Shown here: one piece after another, positions 16,393 to 23,435 of the stretch
Position numbering within the stretch: the first letter of the stretch is position 1
How the letters are laid out: each line of letters begins with the position of its first letter
IMG/VR virus record: IMGVR_UViG_3300042308_000130
Span: 1 to 23,707 of that record
Length of the DNA: 23,707 nucleotides
Reading direction: 5' to 3' (one strand)
Source: a virus
Notes under the pieces: model-generated
What the model saw: the letters and a program-made list of their open reading frames with translations, nothing else
Databases searched by the model: none
What the model was told of the DNA's origin: nothing
Made by a program: the position numbers and the translations under genes

Positions 16393-19300
16393 TTATTCCG
16401 GGTTGTGGCCCCAAATCTTCAGAGCCAGAAGTTTCCTTGTTGGGCGACCCTTTTCGTCACGCATCGGTCCTTGGGCTCCCTTCATGCGTGTGATGAAATT
16501 GACCTGTCTTCGTGCCCATTCCCAATCGTTGGGTGTCCAATCCTTCTTCTTGGTCTGCAACATGCGTACAATGGCACGGGCCGAGTCTCGTCCGGACTTG
16601 ATCTTTCCGCCCTTGGCTCCTGCTTTGGAAGCCTCCTTGCGGGAAAGTCCTGCTTCTTCGCCCTCATCTGAATCGATGAAGGACTCCAACTCCTTTGGAC
16701 CCATGTTGACCAACTTTTCCCATTCCTTGTAAAGGGCATCCTGCTCTTCCTTGGCCTTGTCCTCGGTGTAGTACTTCTGCCCCGGAGTCATCTTGGAATA
16801 CGCCTTGACGATTTCGTTGGTTCCGATTTCAAGAACTTCCTGCAACTTCTTCTTAATGATTCTTGCCGTGGACTCTGAATCCGTACTGTTGTACATCATC
16901 CACTCGAAATCCTCGTCCAAGGTTGTCTTGATGTTGGAATATGGTTCGTACATCTCGTTCTTGACGACTTCAATAAAGACCGTGCAGATGTCTCTTTCTT
17001 CCTTCGTCTGCAACTTGGATTGGTATTCCCTGACTCGTTCGACCTTTTCCGACATGGGGATGGAGAGTGAATCGATCTTCATCAATTGATCGATTGCCTC
17101 TTCAACCTTCTTCCCAAACTTCTTGGCAAACAATTGAGTGTACTTGGACTTTCTCTTGGTTTCCTTTGGATCACCCGGCAACTTCTTCCATGCACGGGGA
17201 TCGCTGTCGGGAATGTCCTTGCGCTTGTCAAATTGTGCCTTTCGCTTTGCCTTCTGCGTCTTGCTCAGGCCAGCGACATACTTCTTCGGCAAGTCGGCCT
17301 TCGTGTCTCTTGCAGGAGACACGGCCTTTCCGGTCTTGGTTGTGTACTTGGATTCCTCCACGGATTCCTTGCCAAGTTCTCCCTTTTCCTTCTTGCCGCT
17401 GTCACGCTTAATCATTCCACGGGCAGCAAGACGAGCAGCACCTGTCGCACCTACGATCTTCATAGCCTGCGAATAGGTCACATTTGTGCTTCCATGCTTT
17501 TCCCTGATCTTTGAAATCAGACCGTCAAGGTGACTCTTCATTTCCTTGCCTTGCATGGCAAGTTTCTCCTCATCGATCTTCGTCTTCGAAGCCGACATGT
17601 CCTTGGGATCGACCATGACACCGGCCTGAACGAGGAAACGAAGACCAAGAAGAACCTTGTAGTTCATGTGGCTTCTGTCGGCAAGACTGAACTTGACATT
17701 CTTGAATTCCCTGCCATTAAATTCAACATCAAACAGGACAGTCGGACGGACTGCCTCTTCCTTGGAAGAACCATGGCGAAGACGAATACGGCTCTGTATG
17801 GGCTTGGTCATCTCCTTCTCGCCATTGAACTTGAAGGTGACTGTGTGGTTCTTCTCGTTGATCTTAATGTCCGTGGCATGGATTGAGTTGTAACCGCTGT
17901 TGCCCGTATCCACCTTGCCGTAGAATTCCTCGCCTGCGACCTTTATTGGTTCGACCACCGCGACGGAACTGAACAACTTCCAATTCTGCTTGTTGGACAG
18001 GTGCTTGACGAGTTCTTCGACAAGTTCATCGCCATCAACATCCTTTGTCGGCTTTCCGTCCTCATACAGAGTGTAGACATTTCCGCTTCCGGGGCTCGCA
18101 TTCATCTCTATGATGTAAGGCTTTCCACCAGCGACCACATGATCGACTCCGACATAGTAGCACTTGGAAACCCTCGCCACGGTTTCCACCAACTTGATCT
18201 CGTCCTCAGATAGTTCGAATGAACCGCCCTTTGAACCACGGGCAATATTCGTTCTGAAGTCTCCCTTGGCCTTGTCTCGCTTGGCAGATGCGAAAATCTT
18301 GCCGTTGAGACAGATGCTTCGGACATCATGGGTGAAGCCGGGAATGAATTCCTGAAGAATGATCTCGGCACCGTACTTCCACAGGCTTTGCAGCACGGAC
18401 ACAAGTGACTTTTCGCTTTCGATGATCGATACGCCAATTCCCTCCGCTCCCGTCAGGGTTTTGACGATGACGGGGAACTTCCCTCCGATCTGCTTCAGGG
18501 CATCGGGAATGGATTCAGCATCTGCGACGAATGCAGTCTTTGGGTGAGGAATGTTGTGTCGCTTTAGCGTGATGGCAGTCTGCAACTTGTTTGCACACAG
18601 ATCCATGCCGCCTCGTTCGTTCACCATGAATACGCCGTTGTTCTGCAACAACATGAGGAGGGCAATGCCGACTTCGCTGTTCATCGTGCCACCACGGACA
18701 ACGCACAGGGTCTGGTTCGGGATGATGGTGACATCATTTCCTTCGCCATCGAAGTTCTCTATGGTGATCTTGTCGGGACTTGCCTTGGCGATGTTGATGG
18801 TGGCGGTCTTGATGCGGATCGGATGGAAGTTCACCTTGTACTTCTTGCAGGCTTCCTCCATCTTTCCGATTGTGCTTTTCTCGCTCTCTTCCATGCTTGA
18901 AGTGAGAGCGATGATCGTCACGGGTGTCTTGGTTTCCTCTACGATCACCTCTTCCTTTAGGCTCATTCCCTTGCGGACATCATTGTACATCTGCTTTGCT
19001 ACCGTCTTGGAAACTCCTGAAGGAATGCCCGTCATGAAGGTCTTGATGTCCTTATCGAATGCGGCCTTACGCATCTTGCTTGCAGACATGCCGACCACTC
19101 CCTCAGAATCGGGATCACGCTCTCCTGCGCTGATTATCTCGTACTTGCTGAAGTTGTACCCGTCCTTCTGTGTCGGGGTCTTCTTGATGTACTTCTTGAC
19201 AAGTTGGTATTCCGTCATGTGATCGGCACCGGTCACAACATAAACCTGTGTGTAGCCTTGGTCGCTCAACTCCTGCATACAGGCATATACACCCGAACCC

Positions 19301-19578
19301 TTTGCCGAAGGCTTGGGCATCTGCTTGAACTTGTAGCCGGGGAAGAATTGCTTGAGATACTTGGCTTTCTGCGCCGCAGTCAGGGGATTCTTCTTAGGAT
19401 CGTTGGAATAACTGTAGTAGATGACATGAGCATCGGCACCCTTTGCAGACTGCACTTCCTTGACCTTCTTGAGAAGAAGTTCATGCCCTGTGGTGGGGGG
19501 ATTGAACCTCCCAACAGCCACTACTACGGACTTGCCCTTTGGCTTGAAGTTCTTTGTTGCTTCCGAGAAGGTTTTCAT
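16393..19578 (-). CDS. Nucleotidylyltransferase, ATP-grasp ligase and retropepsin-like protease fusion
   Basis: Positions count from the ATG at 19578 (MKTFSEATKNFK, 1061 residues), chosen because it forms an ATGA overlap with the upstream stop; an in-frame start at 19665 lies inside that gene. Residues about 17-200 are a cytidylyltransferase-type domain with GRFNPPTTGH (23-32) and GMSASKMRK (163-171). About 216-531 is a RimK-like ATP-grasp ligase with VKTLTGAEGIGVS (372-384), QEFIPGFTHDVR (409-420) and the metal site EMNASPGSG (491-499). About 541-658 is a retropepsin-like domain of the putative ATP-dependent zinc protease type, with DTGNS (557-561), HATDI and LADRSHMNYKVLLGLRFL (632-649). 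A basic segment (DLPKKYVAGLSKTQKAKRK, about 761-779) resembles a DUF5872-type phage module. A helical region and the C-terminal KSGRDSARA to ALKIWGHNPE domain (about 994-1061) follow. Domain calls are by eye; the substrate is unknown. Confidence 0.82.
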   Translation of the reverse strand: MKTFSEATKNFKPKGKSVVVAVGRFNPPTTGHELLLKKVKEVQSAKGADAHVIYYSYSNDPKKNPLTAAQKAKYLKQFFPGYKFKQMPKPSAKGSGVYACMQELSDQGYTQVYVVTGADHMTEYQLVKKYIKKTPTQKDGYNFSKYEIISAGERDPDSEGVVGMSASKMRKAAFDKDIKTFMTGIPSGVSKTVAKQMYNDVRKGMSLKEEVIVEETKTPVTIIALTSSMEESEKSTIGKMEEACKKYKVNFHPIRIKTATINIAKASPDKITIENFDGEGNDVTIIPNQTLCVVRGGTMNSEVGIALLMLLQNNGVFMVNERGGMDLCANKLQTAITLKRHNIPHPKTAFVADAESIPDALKQIGGKFPVIVKTLTGAEGIGVSIIESEKSLVSVLQSLWKYGAEIILQEFIPGFTHDVRSICLNGKIFASAKRDKAKGDFRTNIARGSKGGSFELSEDEIKLVETVARVSKCYYVGVDHVVAGGKPYIIEMNASPGSGNVYTLYEDGKPTKDVDGDELVEELVKHLSNKQNWKLFSSVAVVEPIKVAGEEFYGKVDTGNSGYNSIHATDIKINEKNHTVTFKFNGEKEMTKPIQSRIRLRHGSSKEEAVRPTVLFDVEFNGREFKNVKFSLADRSHMNYKVLLGLRFLVQAGVMVDPKDMSASKTKIDEEKLAMQGKEMKSHLDGLISKIREKHGSTNVTYSQAMKIVGATGAARLAARGMIKRDSGKKEKGELGKESVEESKYTTKTGKAVSPARDTKADLPKKYVAGLSKTQKAKRKAQFDKRKDIPDSDPRAWKKLPGDPKETKRKSKYTQLFAKKFGKKVEEAIDQLMKIDSLSIPMSEKVERVREYQSKLQTKEERDICTVFIEVVKNEMYEPYSNIKTTLDEDFEWMMYNSTDSESTARIIKKKLQEVLEIGTNEIVKAYSKMTPGQKYYTEDKAKEEQDALYKEWEKLVNMGPKELESFIDSDEGEEAGLSRKEASKAGAKGGKIKSGRDSARAIVRMLQTKKKDWTPNDWEWARRQVNFITRMKGAQGPMRDEKGRPTRKLLALKIWGHNPE

Positions 19579-20822
19579 TTCTTCCAATCCTTGGTTATGT
19601 TCATGTTTGCGTTTGCGAACACCAATCTGTCTATCAACTTGATGGTTGAACAAGTCTTTCCACACACGGCAACGAATCCTTCGGGATTGGTTGCCTTCAA
19701 GCCGGATGCGGTTGGCAAGTATGTTCCTATCGTCTTTACTTCAGACAACTTGCTGATTACCACCATCTTTGCTTCCGACACCAACGAGTGAACCTTGAAC
19801 AACTGATCAAACTGCCCTGCGTATGCATCGATGAAGGCAATTGCCTTCTTCTTGTCGTTTTGTTTCTCTGCTATCTTTGTCTGTGTCTTCAACTTCGCGA
19901 TTGCTGCATTGTATTTACCTTCGATGAACACCTTCAACTTGGCGGAATCGTATTTTGAAATTCCTGCCCGAACCCCCGAATTGATGAAGGGCATCAGTTC
20001 TGCGTAGATGTCCTTTTCGTGGGACTTCTTCACAATCTTGAGAAATGAGTTGACTTGGGTTGCCGATGCCGCAATCAATCCAATAAGGTCAACTATCTGC
20101 TTGGCGTTGCTTGCCGTGAGGAAGGTTGATCCTGATGGCGGGGACGGCAAAGTGGCACCCGTGAACCATACGGCAGTTGTCTGCTTGAACCCTTGCAGCG
20201 AGGAAAGGGGAGACTTGGACAGATCCTTGAGTTCCTTGCCCGTGCCCGTGTACTGCGTATGGAATACGATTCCCATCTTTGCAGCCTTTATCTTCACTCC
20301 CATTGGGCTGTCAGCAGGAACGGCATACATGATCGTGTTTGGTCGGAAAGTCACCATAGATGTACCGTCAATTGTGGCGATCTTCTTGTTGTCTGTGAAG
20401 AGCAAGTCCCCATGATAGATTCCCTTTGCAGGCAACACGGAGGGAAGGTTCTTCAGGCAAACTGAAAGTTTGGATGCAAGTTCCGCCTTGTCTCCATACT
20501 CCCGGTTGATGTCTGCCTGTGTATAGCAAATCTTGGGATTGGCAGAAAGGGTTGCTCCCTTGAGTGCCACGAAGAACTTCTTAGTTGCCGGGTGGATTCC
20601 TGCCACTATTGCCGGTGCCCCATCCCACTTCGTGGTGATGACCATCTTTGCCGTAGGGGTGGCTGAAGCCAAGGACTTCACCAGATTCTTAAGGATTTCG
20701 GTGGCTTTCTTTACCCCTCCATCCAAAAAGATCAAGTCCTCAAGGTGATCAAGATGCTGCGACTGCACCGCCTCCATGACGGGTTGCCGCTCTTCGATCA
20801 GGCTTGAGAAAGTCCTTATCAT
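19575..20822 (-). CDS. Ligase-fold nucleotidyltransferase-like phage protein (DUF6267-like)
   Basis: The likely start is the ATG at 20822 (MIRTFSSLIEER, 415 residues). In-frame ATGs at 20828 and 20846 also exist, but the late promoter motif overlaps or follows those. TTKWDGAPAIVAG contains KWDG (K65), which fits the KxDG nucleotide-binding motif I of DNA/RNA ligases and capping enzymes. Possible later motifs are GIYHGDLLFT (about 134-143), KMGIVFHTQYTG (about 182-193), EGFVAVCG (about 381-388) and TIKLIDR (about 393-399). I recall this pattern in phage proteins labelled DUF6267. The protein could join or adenylate nucleic acid, but activity is unproven. ATGA overlap couples it to the large fusion gene. 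The N-terminus resembles capsid-targeting leaders. Confidence 0.72.
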   Translation of the reverse strand: MIRTFSSLIEERQPVMEAVQSQHLDHLEDLIFLDGGVKKATEILKNLVKSLASATPTAKMVITTKWDGAPAIVAGIHPATKKFFVALKGATLSANPKICYTQADINREYGDKAELASKLSVCLKNLPSVLPAKGIYHGDLLFTDNKKIATIDGTSMVTFRPNTIMYAVPADSPMGVKIKAAKMGIVFHTQYTGTGKELKDLSKSPLSSLQGFKQTTAVWFTGATLPSPPSGSTFLTASNAKQIVDLIGLIAASATQVNSFLKIVKKSHEKDIYAELMPFINSGVRAGISKYDSAKLKVFIEGKYNAAIAKLKTQTKIAEKQNDKKKAIAFIDAYAGQFDQLFKVHSLVSEAKMVVISKLSEVKTIGTYLPTASGLKATNPEGFVAVCGKTCSTIKLIDRLVFANANMNITKDWKK

Positions 20823-20825
20823 GGT

Positions 20826-20835
20826 CATATTTATC
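20826..20835 (-). promoter_or_regulatory. T4-type late promoter motif for ligase/ATP-grasp cassette
   Basis: The minus strand reads GATAAATATG, which contains TAAATA in the late-motif context. It lies just upstream of the ATG at 20822 and below a terminator, so it marks the start of a new transcription unit. Confidence 0.5.
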
Positions 20836-20850
20836 CTTTCCCCCATCCTG

Positions 20851-20885
20851 ATTTAAAGAAACAGCCCCCTGCTAGCGGGGGCTGT
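20851..20885 (-). terminator. Rho-independent terminator after the co-chaperonin-like gene
   Basis: A perfect 9-bp stem (ACAGCCCCC with GGGGGCTGT, 20861-20885) around a 7-base loop is followed on the minus strand by TTCTTTAAAT. It separates the 20929-21318 gene from the ligase-like cassette. Confidence 0.85.
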
Positions 20886-20928
20886 CGGGCCGGAGATGCT
20901 ATCTCTGGCGGGGTGCATTTATTGAATT

Positions 20929-21318
20929 TCAAGCGTTAAGTTGGACTTCCTGTTCCTCTGCGGTGTCAAACAAAGTCGCTTCGACCTGTTCCCGTTCACG
21001 ATAAACAGCAAGCACGGTGTCCTTGCGGACGAGGAACAAGTGCTTTCCCTCATGGACCGTGGCGTGTTCCCAAGAACCACATACGACTTCCTCGCCGTTC
21101 TTCAGCGGGAACTCGTCCGGCCTCCGTGCCCAAGAGAAAGACCGTCCATCTCCCATCACAGGGCTGTCAGAGAACTTGCTGTCACCCACAGCATAGATTC
21201 GGCCCGTGACATTGTAGAGCATGTCCGTGGTGAAGTTGGCGTTGCTTCTGTCAGTTCGCTTCTCGAATTCTTCCTTGGTGGTTTCGATGATGATGTAGTC
21301 AGTATTTGGAATAAGCAT
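20929..21318 (-). CDS. GroES-like co-chaperonin, gp31-type
   Basis: This 129-residue protein starts MLIPNTDYIIIE. It matches the GroES layout: an N-terminal strand (PNTDYIIIETT), a variable mobile-loop region (about 20-35), GRIYAVGDS in the place of GroES GEVLAVGNG, LKNGEEVVCGSWEHATV in the place of VKVGDIVIFNDG, and a closing FLVRKDTVLAVYRE like the GroES end IMSESDILAIVEA. T4 gp31 is the known phage example; it replaces GroES so that the host GroEL can fold the major capsid protein. The protein is longer than GroES, with an insert at about 48-70. A late-type promoter and a strong Shine-Dalgarno site (AAAGGAGATTGCC-ATG) precede it and a terminator follows, so it is a single-gene unit. Similarity is moderate and judged by eye. 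Confidence 0.6.
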   Translation of the reverse strand: MLIPNTDYIIIETTKEEFEKRTDRSNANFTTDMLYNVTGRIYAVGDSKFSDSPVMGDGRSFSWARRPDEFPLKNGEEVVCGSWEHATVHEGKHLFLVRKDTVLAVYREREQVEATLFDTAEEQEVQLNA

Positions 21319-21336
21319 GGCAATCTCCTTTGTGGT

Positions 21337-21347
21337 GGTATTTATCC
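21337..21347 (-). promoter_or_regulatory. T4-type late promoter motif before co-chaperonin-like gene
   Basis: The minus strand reads GGATAAATACC. It lies between the tRNA gene and the Shine-Dalgarno site of the 21318 gene. Confidence 0.6.
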
Positions 21348-21353
21348 GTCAAG

Positions 21354-21427
21354 TAGGGCGATCAGGATTCGAACCTGCGCCAGAGAGGTATAAACTCTCC
21401 TGGGCCAACCAAAGACCCCCTCGCCCC
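21354..21427 (-). tRNA. tRNA with UAU anticodon, probably tRNA-Ile
   Basis: The minus strand folds as a cloverleaf: a 7-bp acceptor stem GGGGCGA/TCGCCCT with one G-U pair, then discriminator A; D-stem GGGT/GCCC with GG in the loop; anticodon stem GAGAG/CTCTC with loop TTTATAC, giving anticodon UAU for AUA codons; and T-loop TTCGAAT on a stem with one G-A mismatch. Position 8 is G instead of the usual U, and there is an extra base between the D-arm and the anticodon stem. CCA is not encoded. It sits between two genes and probably is co-transcribed with the zinc-ribbon gene. Confidence 0.75.
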
Positions 21428-21435
21428 ATTCGGTG

Positions 21436-21783
21436 TCACTCAAGTGACTTGGTTCTCTGTATGTGCTTCAGCAAGGCTTTGTAGATTGGATCGACTATGA
21501 GCATTGCCTCCTCATCGGTGTAGTAGTAGCCACACTTGGCATTGACGCATTGATATACGGGAAGGTTGTAGACGATGGTTGCCTTGACCAATGGTTCTGT
21601 CCGTGCATTTTCCCTGCTTCCGATCTCAAACTGATGATCTCGCAATGTTCGAAGCGTGGCACAGCCGCAATTCAGGCAAGTCGGCCCGTTGGTGGGATAC
21701 TTATCTGAACCGTACTTTGCTCTTCTTGCTTGAGCAATGCCCTCTAGTATCGATGTCCAGATAATTCGAACGCTGCCGATCAT
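21436..21783 (-). CDS. Zinc-ribbon protein, YgiT/MqsA-type finger
   Basis: The C-terminal part, from GSDKYPTNGPTCLNCGCATL to the end, has CLNCGC and, about 45 residues later, CVNAKCGYYYTDEEAMLIVD. Two Cys pairs followed by Tyr-Thr-Asp-Glu resemble YgiT-type zinc fingers, which in MqsA form the antitoxin's N-terminal domain. No helix-turn-helix is present, so it need not be an antitoxin. The start is uncertain: the ATG at 21783 gives 115 residues and overlaps the upstream gene by 83 bases, in-frame ATGs exist as far as 21858, and none has a good Shine-Dalgarno site. The tRNA follows eight bases after the stop. Confidence 0.6.
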   Translation of the reverse strand: MIGSVRIIWTSILEGIAQARRAKYGSDKYPTNGPTCLNCGCATLRTLRDHQFEIGSRENARTEPLVKATIVYNLPVYQCVNAKCGYYYTDEEAMLIVDPIYKALLKHIQRTKSLE

Positions 21784-21940
21784 CGTCATGACCCAATCTG
21801 TAATTGATCTCTTCAACGAGATGACCCATTTGGGCATCTTCACGAATCGAAAGTTCATTCAGGATTCCTCTTGCCTTCTCTTGAGCCTCCTCCACGGAGC
21901 AGGCTTCAATCGGAATGTCAATGTGTAGGCGATATGTCAT
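21701..21940 (-). CDS. Small conserved phage protein with GHDDDRQRSNY motif
   Basis: This 79-residue protein starts MTYRLHIDIPIEACSVEEAQ at the ATG at 21940. Longer in-frame starts inside the helicase gene are ignored because a promoter lies directly before this ATG. It has a strand (TYRLHIDIPI), a helix (VEEAQEKARGILNEL) and a conserved-looking acidic/basic stretch, EEINYRLGHDDDRQRSNYLD. I recall similar small proteins in T4-like cyanophages but know no function. It is soluble and charged, with no membrane segment. Its TATACT box ends only seven bases before the ATG and there is no Shine-Dalgarno site, so translation may be leaderless. Confidence 0.65.
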   Translation of the reverse strand: MTYRLHIDIPIEACSVEEAQEKARGILNELSIREDAQMGHLVEEINYRLGHDDDRQRSNYLDIDTRGHCSSKKSKVRFR

Positions 21941-21947
21941 GGTGTAA

Positions 21948-21975
21948 AGTATACCTTGTATGTTGACAAGTTCAA
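21948..21975 (-). promoter_or_regulatory. Early sigma70-like promoter for 79-residue gene
   Basis: The minus strand has TTGAAC (21970-21975), a 16-bp spacer and TATACT (21948-21953) then TT. The -35 box overlaps the helicase stop codon (21972-21974). Confidence 0.65.
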
Positions 21976-23393
21976 GACCAGTCATCGAAATTATTCTTCT
22001 TGACAAACTTGTCCTCCATCCGCTGACGGAAAGTCCTGAATCCTCCCTGTTCCTGCTCCTCGTCCTTCTCGGCATCGCCCATTTTAGAAATGCCTTGCTG
22101 TGCGGAGGCATCCAAATCAAACAACTTCATCTTGCTGCGGTCAACACCGACAACGAATCGCCTGTTACTTGACGGGTCACCATATCGATTCTTCAACTGC
22201 TTTACCATCAACTGTCCAAGTTCCTCAAGTTCCTCGGTGGAAATCAGGGCAACCATGAAGTCAGCCGTGGCGGGAAGACCGAAGGACTCGCTTGTGTTGG
22301 TGAGTTCCACATCGCTGTTTCCGAACCCTTCGCGATTGGTCTGTGTTGCCGTGAAGATGGGAACATCGTACTTGACGGCCATGCCACGAAGTTCCTCGGC
22401 AATCGCCTTGACATAAGTGTAGGAGTTCACATTGGAGTTAGCCTTGAAGCGACTTGATGCACAGATGTTGAGATAGTCGATGAACACGATATCGGGCTTG
22501 AAGTTCTTCTTCAGCCGCAGTTCATCCAACAGGTGTTCAAAGTGCATAGCATTTGCCGTTGCTGTGGGATACTCCTTGATGATCAACTTCGATGAAGTGG
22601 AGGACATGATCCTCTGCATTTTTCGGGTGTAGATGTCCTTGGGCAACTTCTTCAGGTCATCAAGGGAGATGTCCATGAGATTGGCATCGATGCGTTCTGC
22701 GATCCTCTCCTCTGCCATCTCACAGGTGATGTACAGGACATTGTTCCCACCGATAAGGCATTGGGCGGCATGATGGCACATGAAGAGGCTCTTGCCCACA
22801 CCCGTGCCCGCGAGGATGACATTGAGTGTCTTGCTCGGTACACCTCCTTGAGTGATCTTGTTCAGGTATTCAAGGTCAAACGGCATCTTCCGTTCGATCT
22901 TGTGGTAGAAGTCGTACCGTTCGTTGTGGTCATCGATGAAGTCATGGCCGATGTGTGTGTCGAACGAAACAGCCAAGGCATCAGATAGAATCTCGGGAAT
23001 GGCGTTCTGTGTCTTATTGCCCTTGCCATCGATGATCTGAATCGACTCCATGATGGCATTGTAGATGGCCTTGTCCCGGCAGAACTTCTCGGTGCTTTTG
23101 ACAAGCCAGTCTGTGTCGGGCTTGTTGTACTCCGCGATCTCTTCGATTACCTTCTTTGCCTGCTTGAACTCTTCTTCGGAAAGTCCATCACGGTTCGATA
23201 GGTCGATGCAGAGTGATTCTGCGGTAGGAGTCTTGTTATAGGTAGTGATGAACGAGTGGATGGTTTCATAGACCACCTTCTCGTTTCGATCCATGAAGTA
23301 CTCGGGCTTGATGAACGGCAAAGCCCGACGAGCGAACTCATCATCGTGAATCAGCGAACGAAGTACAAGGGTTTCGATTCGATCAGAAGTCAT
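21972..23393 (-). CDS. Replicative DNA helicase, DnaB/T4 gp41-like
   Basis: This 473-residue protein is a hexameric 5'-3' helicase that unwinds the phage replication fork and works with the primase at 10325-11365. The N-terminal domain (about 1-160) is helical. The RecA-like ATPase domain has Walker A GTGVGKS (196-202), the catalytic Glu in ITCEMAEER (E225), Walker B IVFIDYLN (D306), the sensor-like ATQTNREG (Q351) and the arginine-finger region KQLKNRYGD (399-406). The C-terminal tail is acidic, then FRTFRQRMEDKFVKKNNFDDW, possibly a partner-binding tail. Length and motifs fit the T4 gp41 group of the DnaB family. The ATG at 23393 is ten bases from the nearest promoter box and lacks a Shine-Dalgarno site. 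Confidence 0.92.
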   Translation of the reverse strand: MTSDRIETLVLRSLIHDDEFARRALPFIKPEYFMDRNEKVVYETIHSFITTYNKTPTAESLCIDLSNRDGLSEEEFKQAKKVIEEIAEYNKPDTDWLVKSTEKFCRDKAIYNAIMESIQIIDGKGNKTQNAIPEILSDALAVSFDTHIGHDFIDDHNERYDFYHKIERKMPFDLEYLNKITQGGVPSKTLNVILAGTGVGKSLFMCHHAAQCLIGGNNVLYITCEMAEERIAERIDANLMDISLDDLKKLPKDIYTRKMQRIMSSTSSKLIIKEYPTATANAMHFEHLLDELRLKKNFKPDIVFIDYLNICASSRFKANSNVNSYTYVKAIAEELRGMAVKYDVPIFTATQTNREGFGNSDVELTNTSESFGLPATADFMVALISTEELEELGQLMVKQLKNRYGDPSSNRRFVVGVDRSKMKLFDLDASAQQGISKMGDAEKDEEQEQGGFRTFRQRMEDKFVKKNNFDDWS

Positions 23394-23400
23394 TGGGCAA

Positions 23401-23428
23401 AGTATACAGCACCCAACACCGAAGTCAA
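23401..23428 (-). promoter_or_regulatory. Early sigma70-like promoter for helicase
   Basis: The minus strand has TTGACT (23423-23428), a 16-bp spacer and TATACT (23401-23406) followed by TTGCCCA-ATG. The expected transcription start falls at or next to the start codon. Confidence 0.7.
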
Positions 23429-23435
23429 GACAGGT

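Noticed and set aside
19579-19665. Longer N-terminus for the ATP-grasp fusion
   Set aside because: The extra 29 residues lie inside the upstream gene, and the ATG at 19578 forms a standard ATGA overlap.
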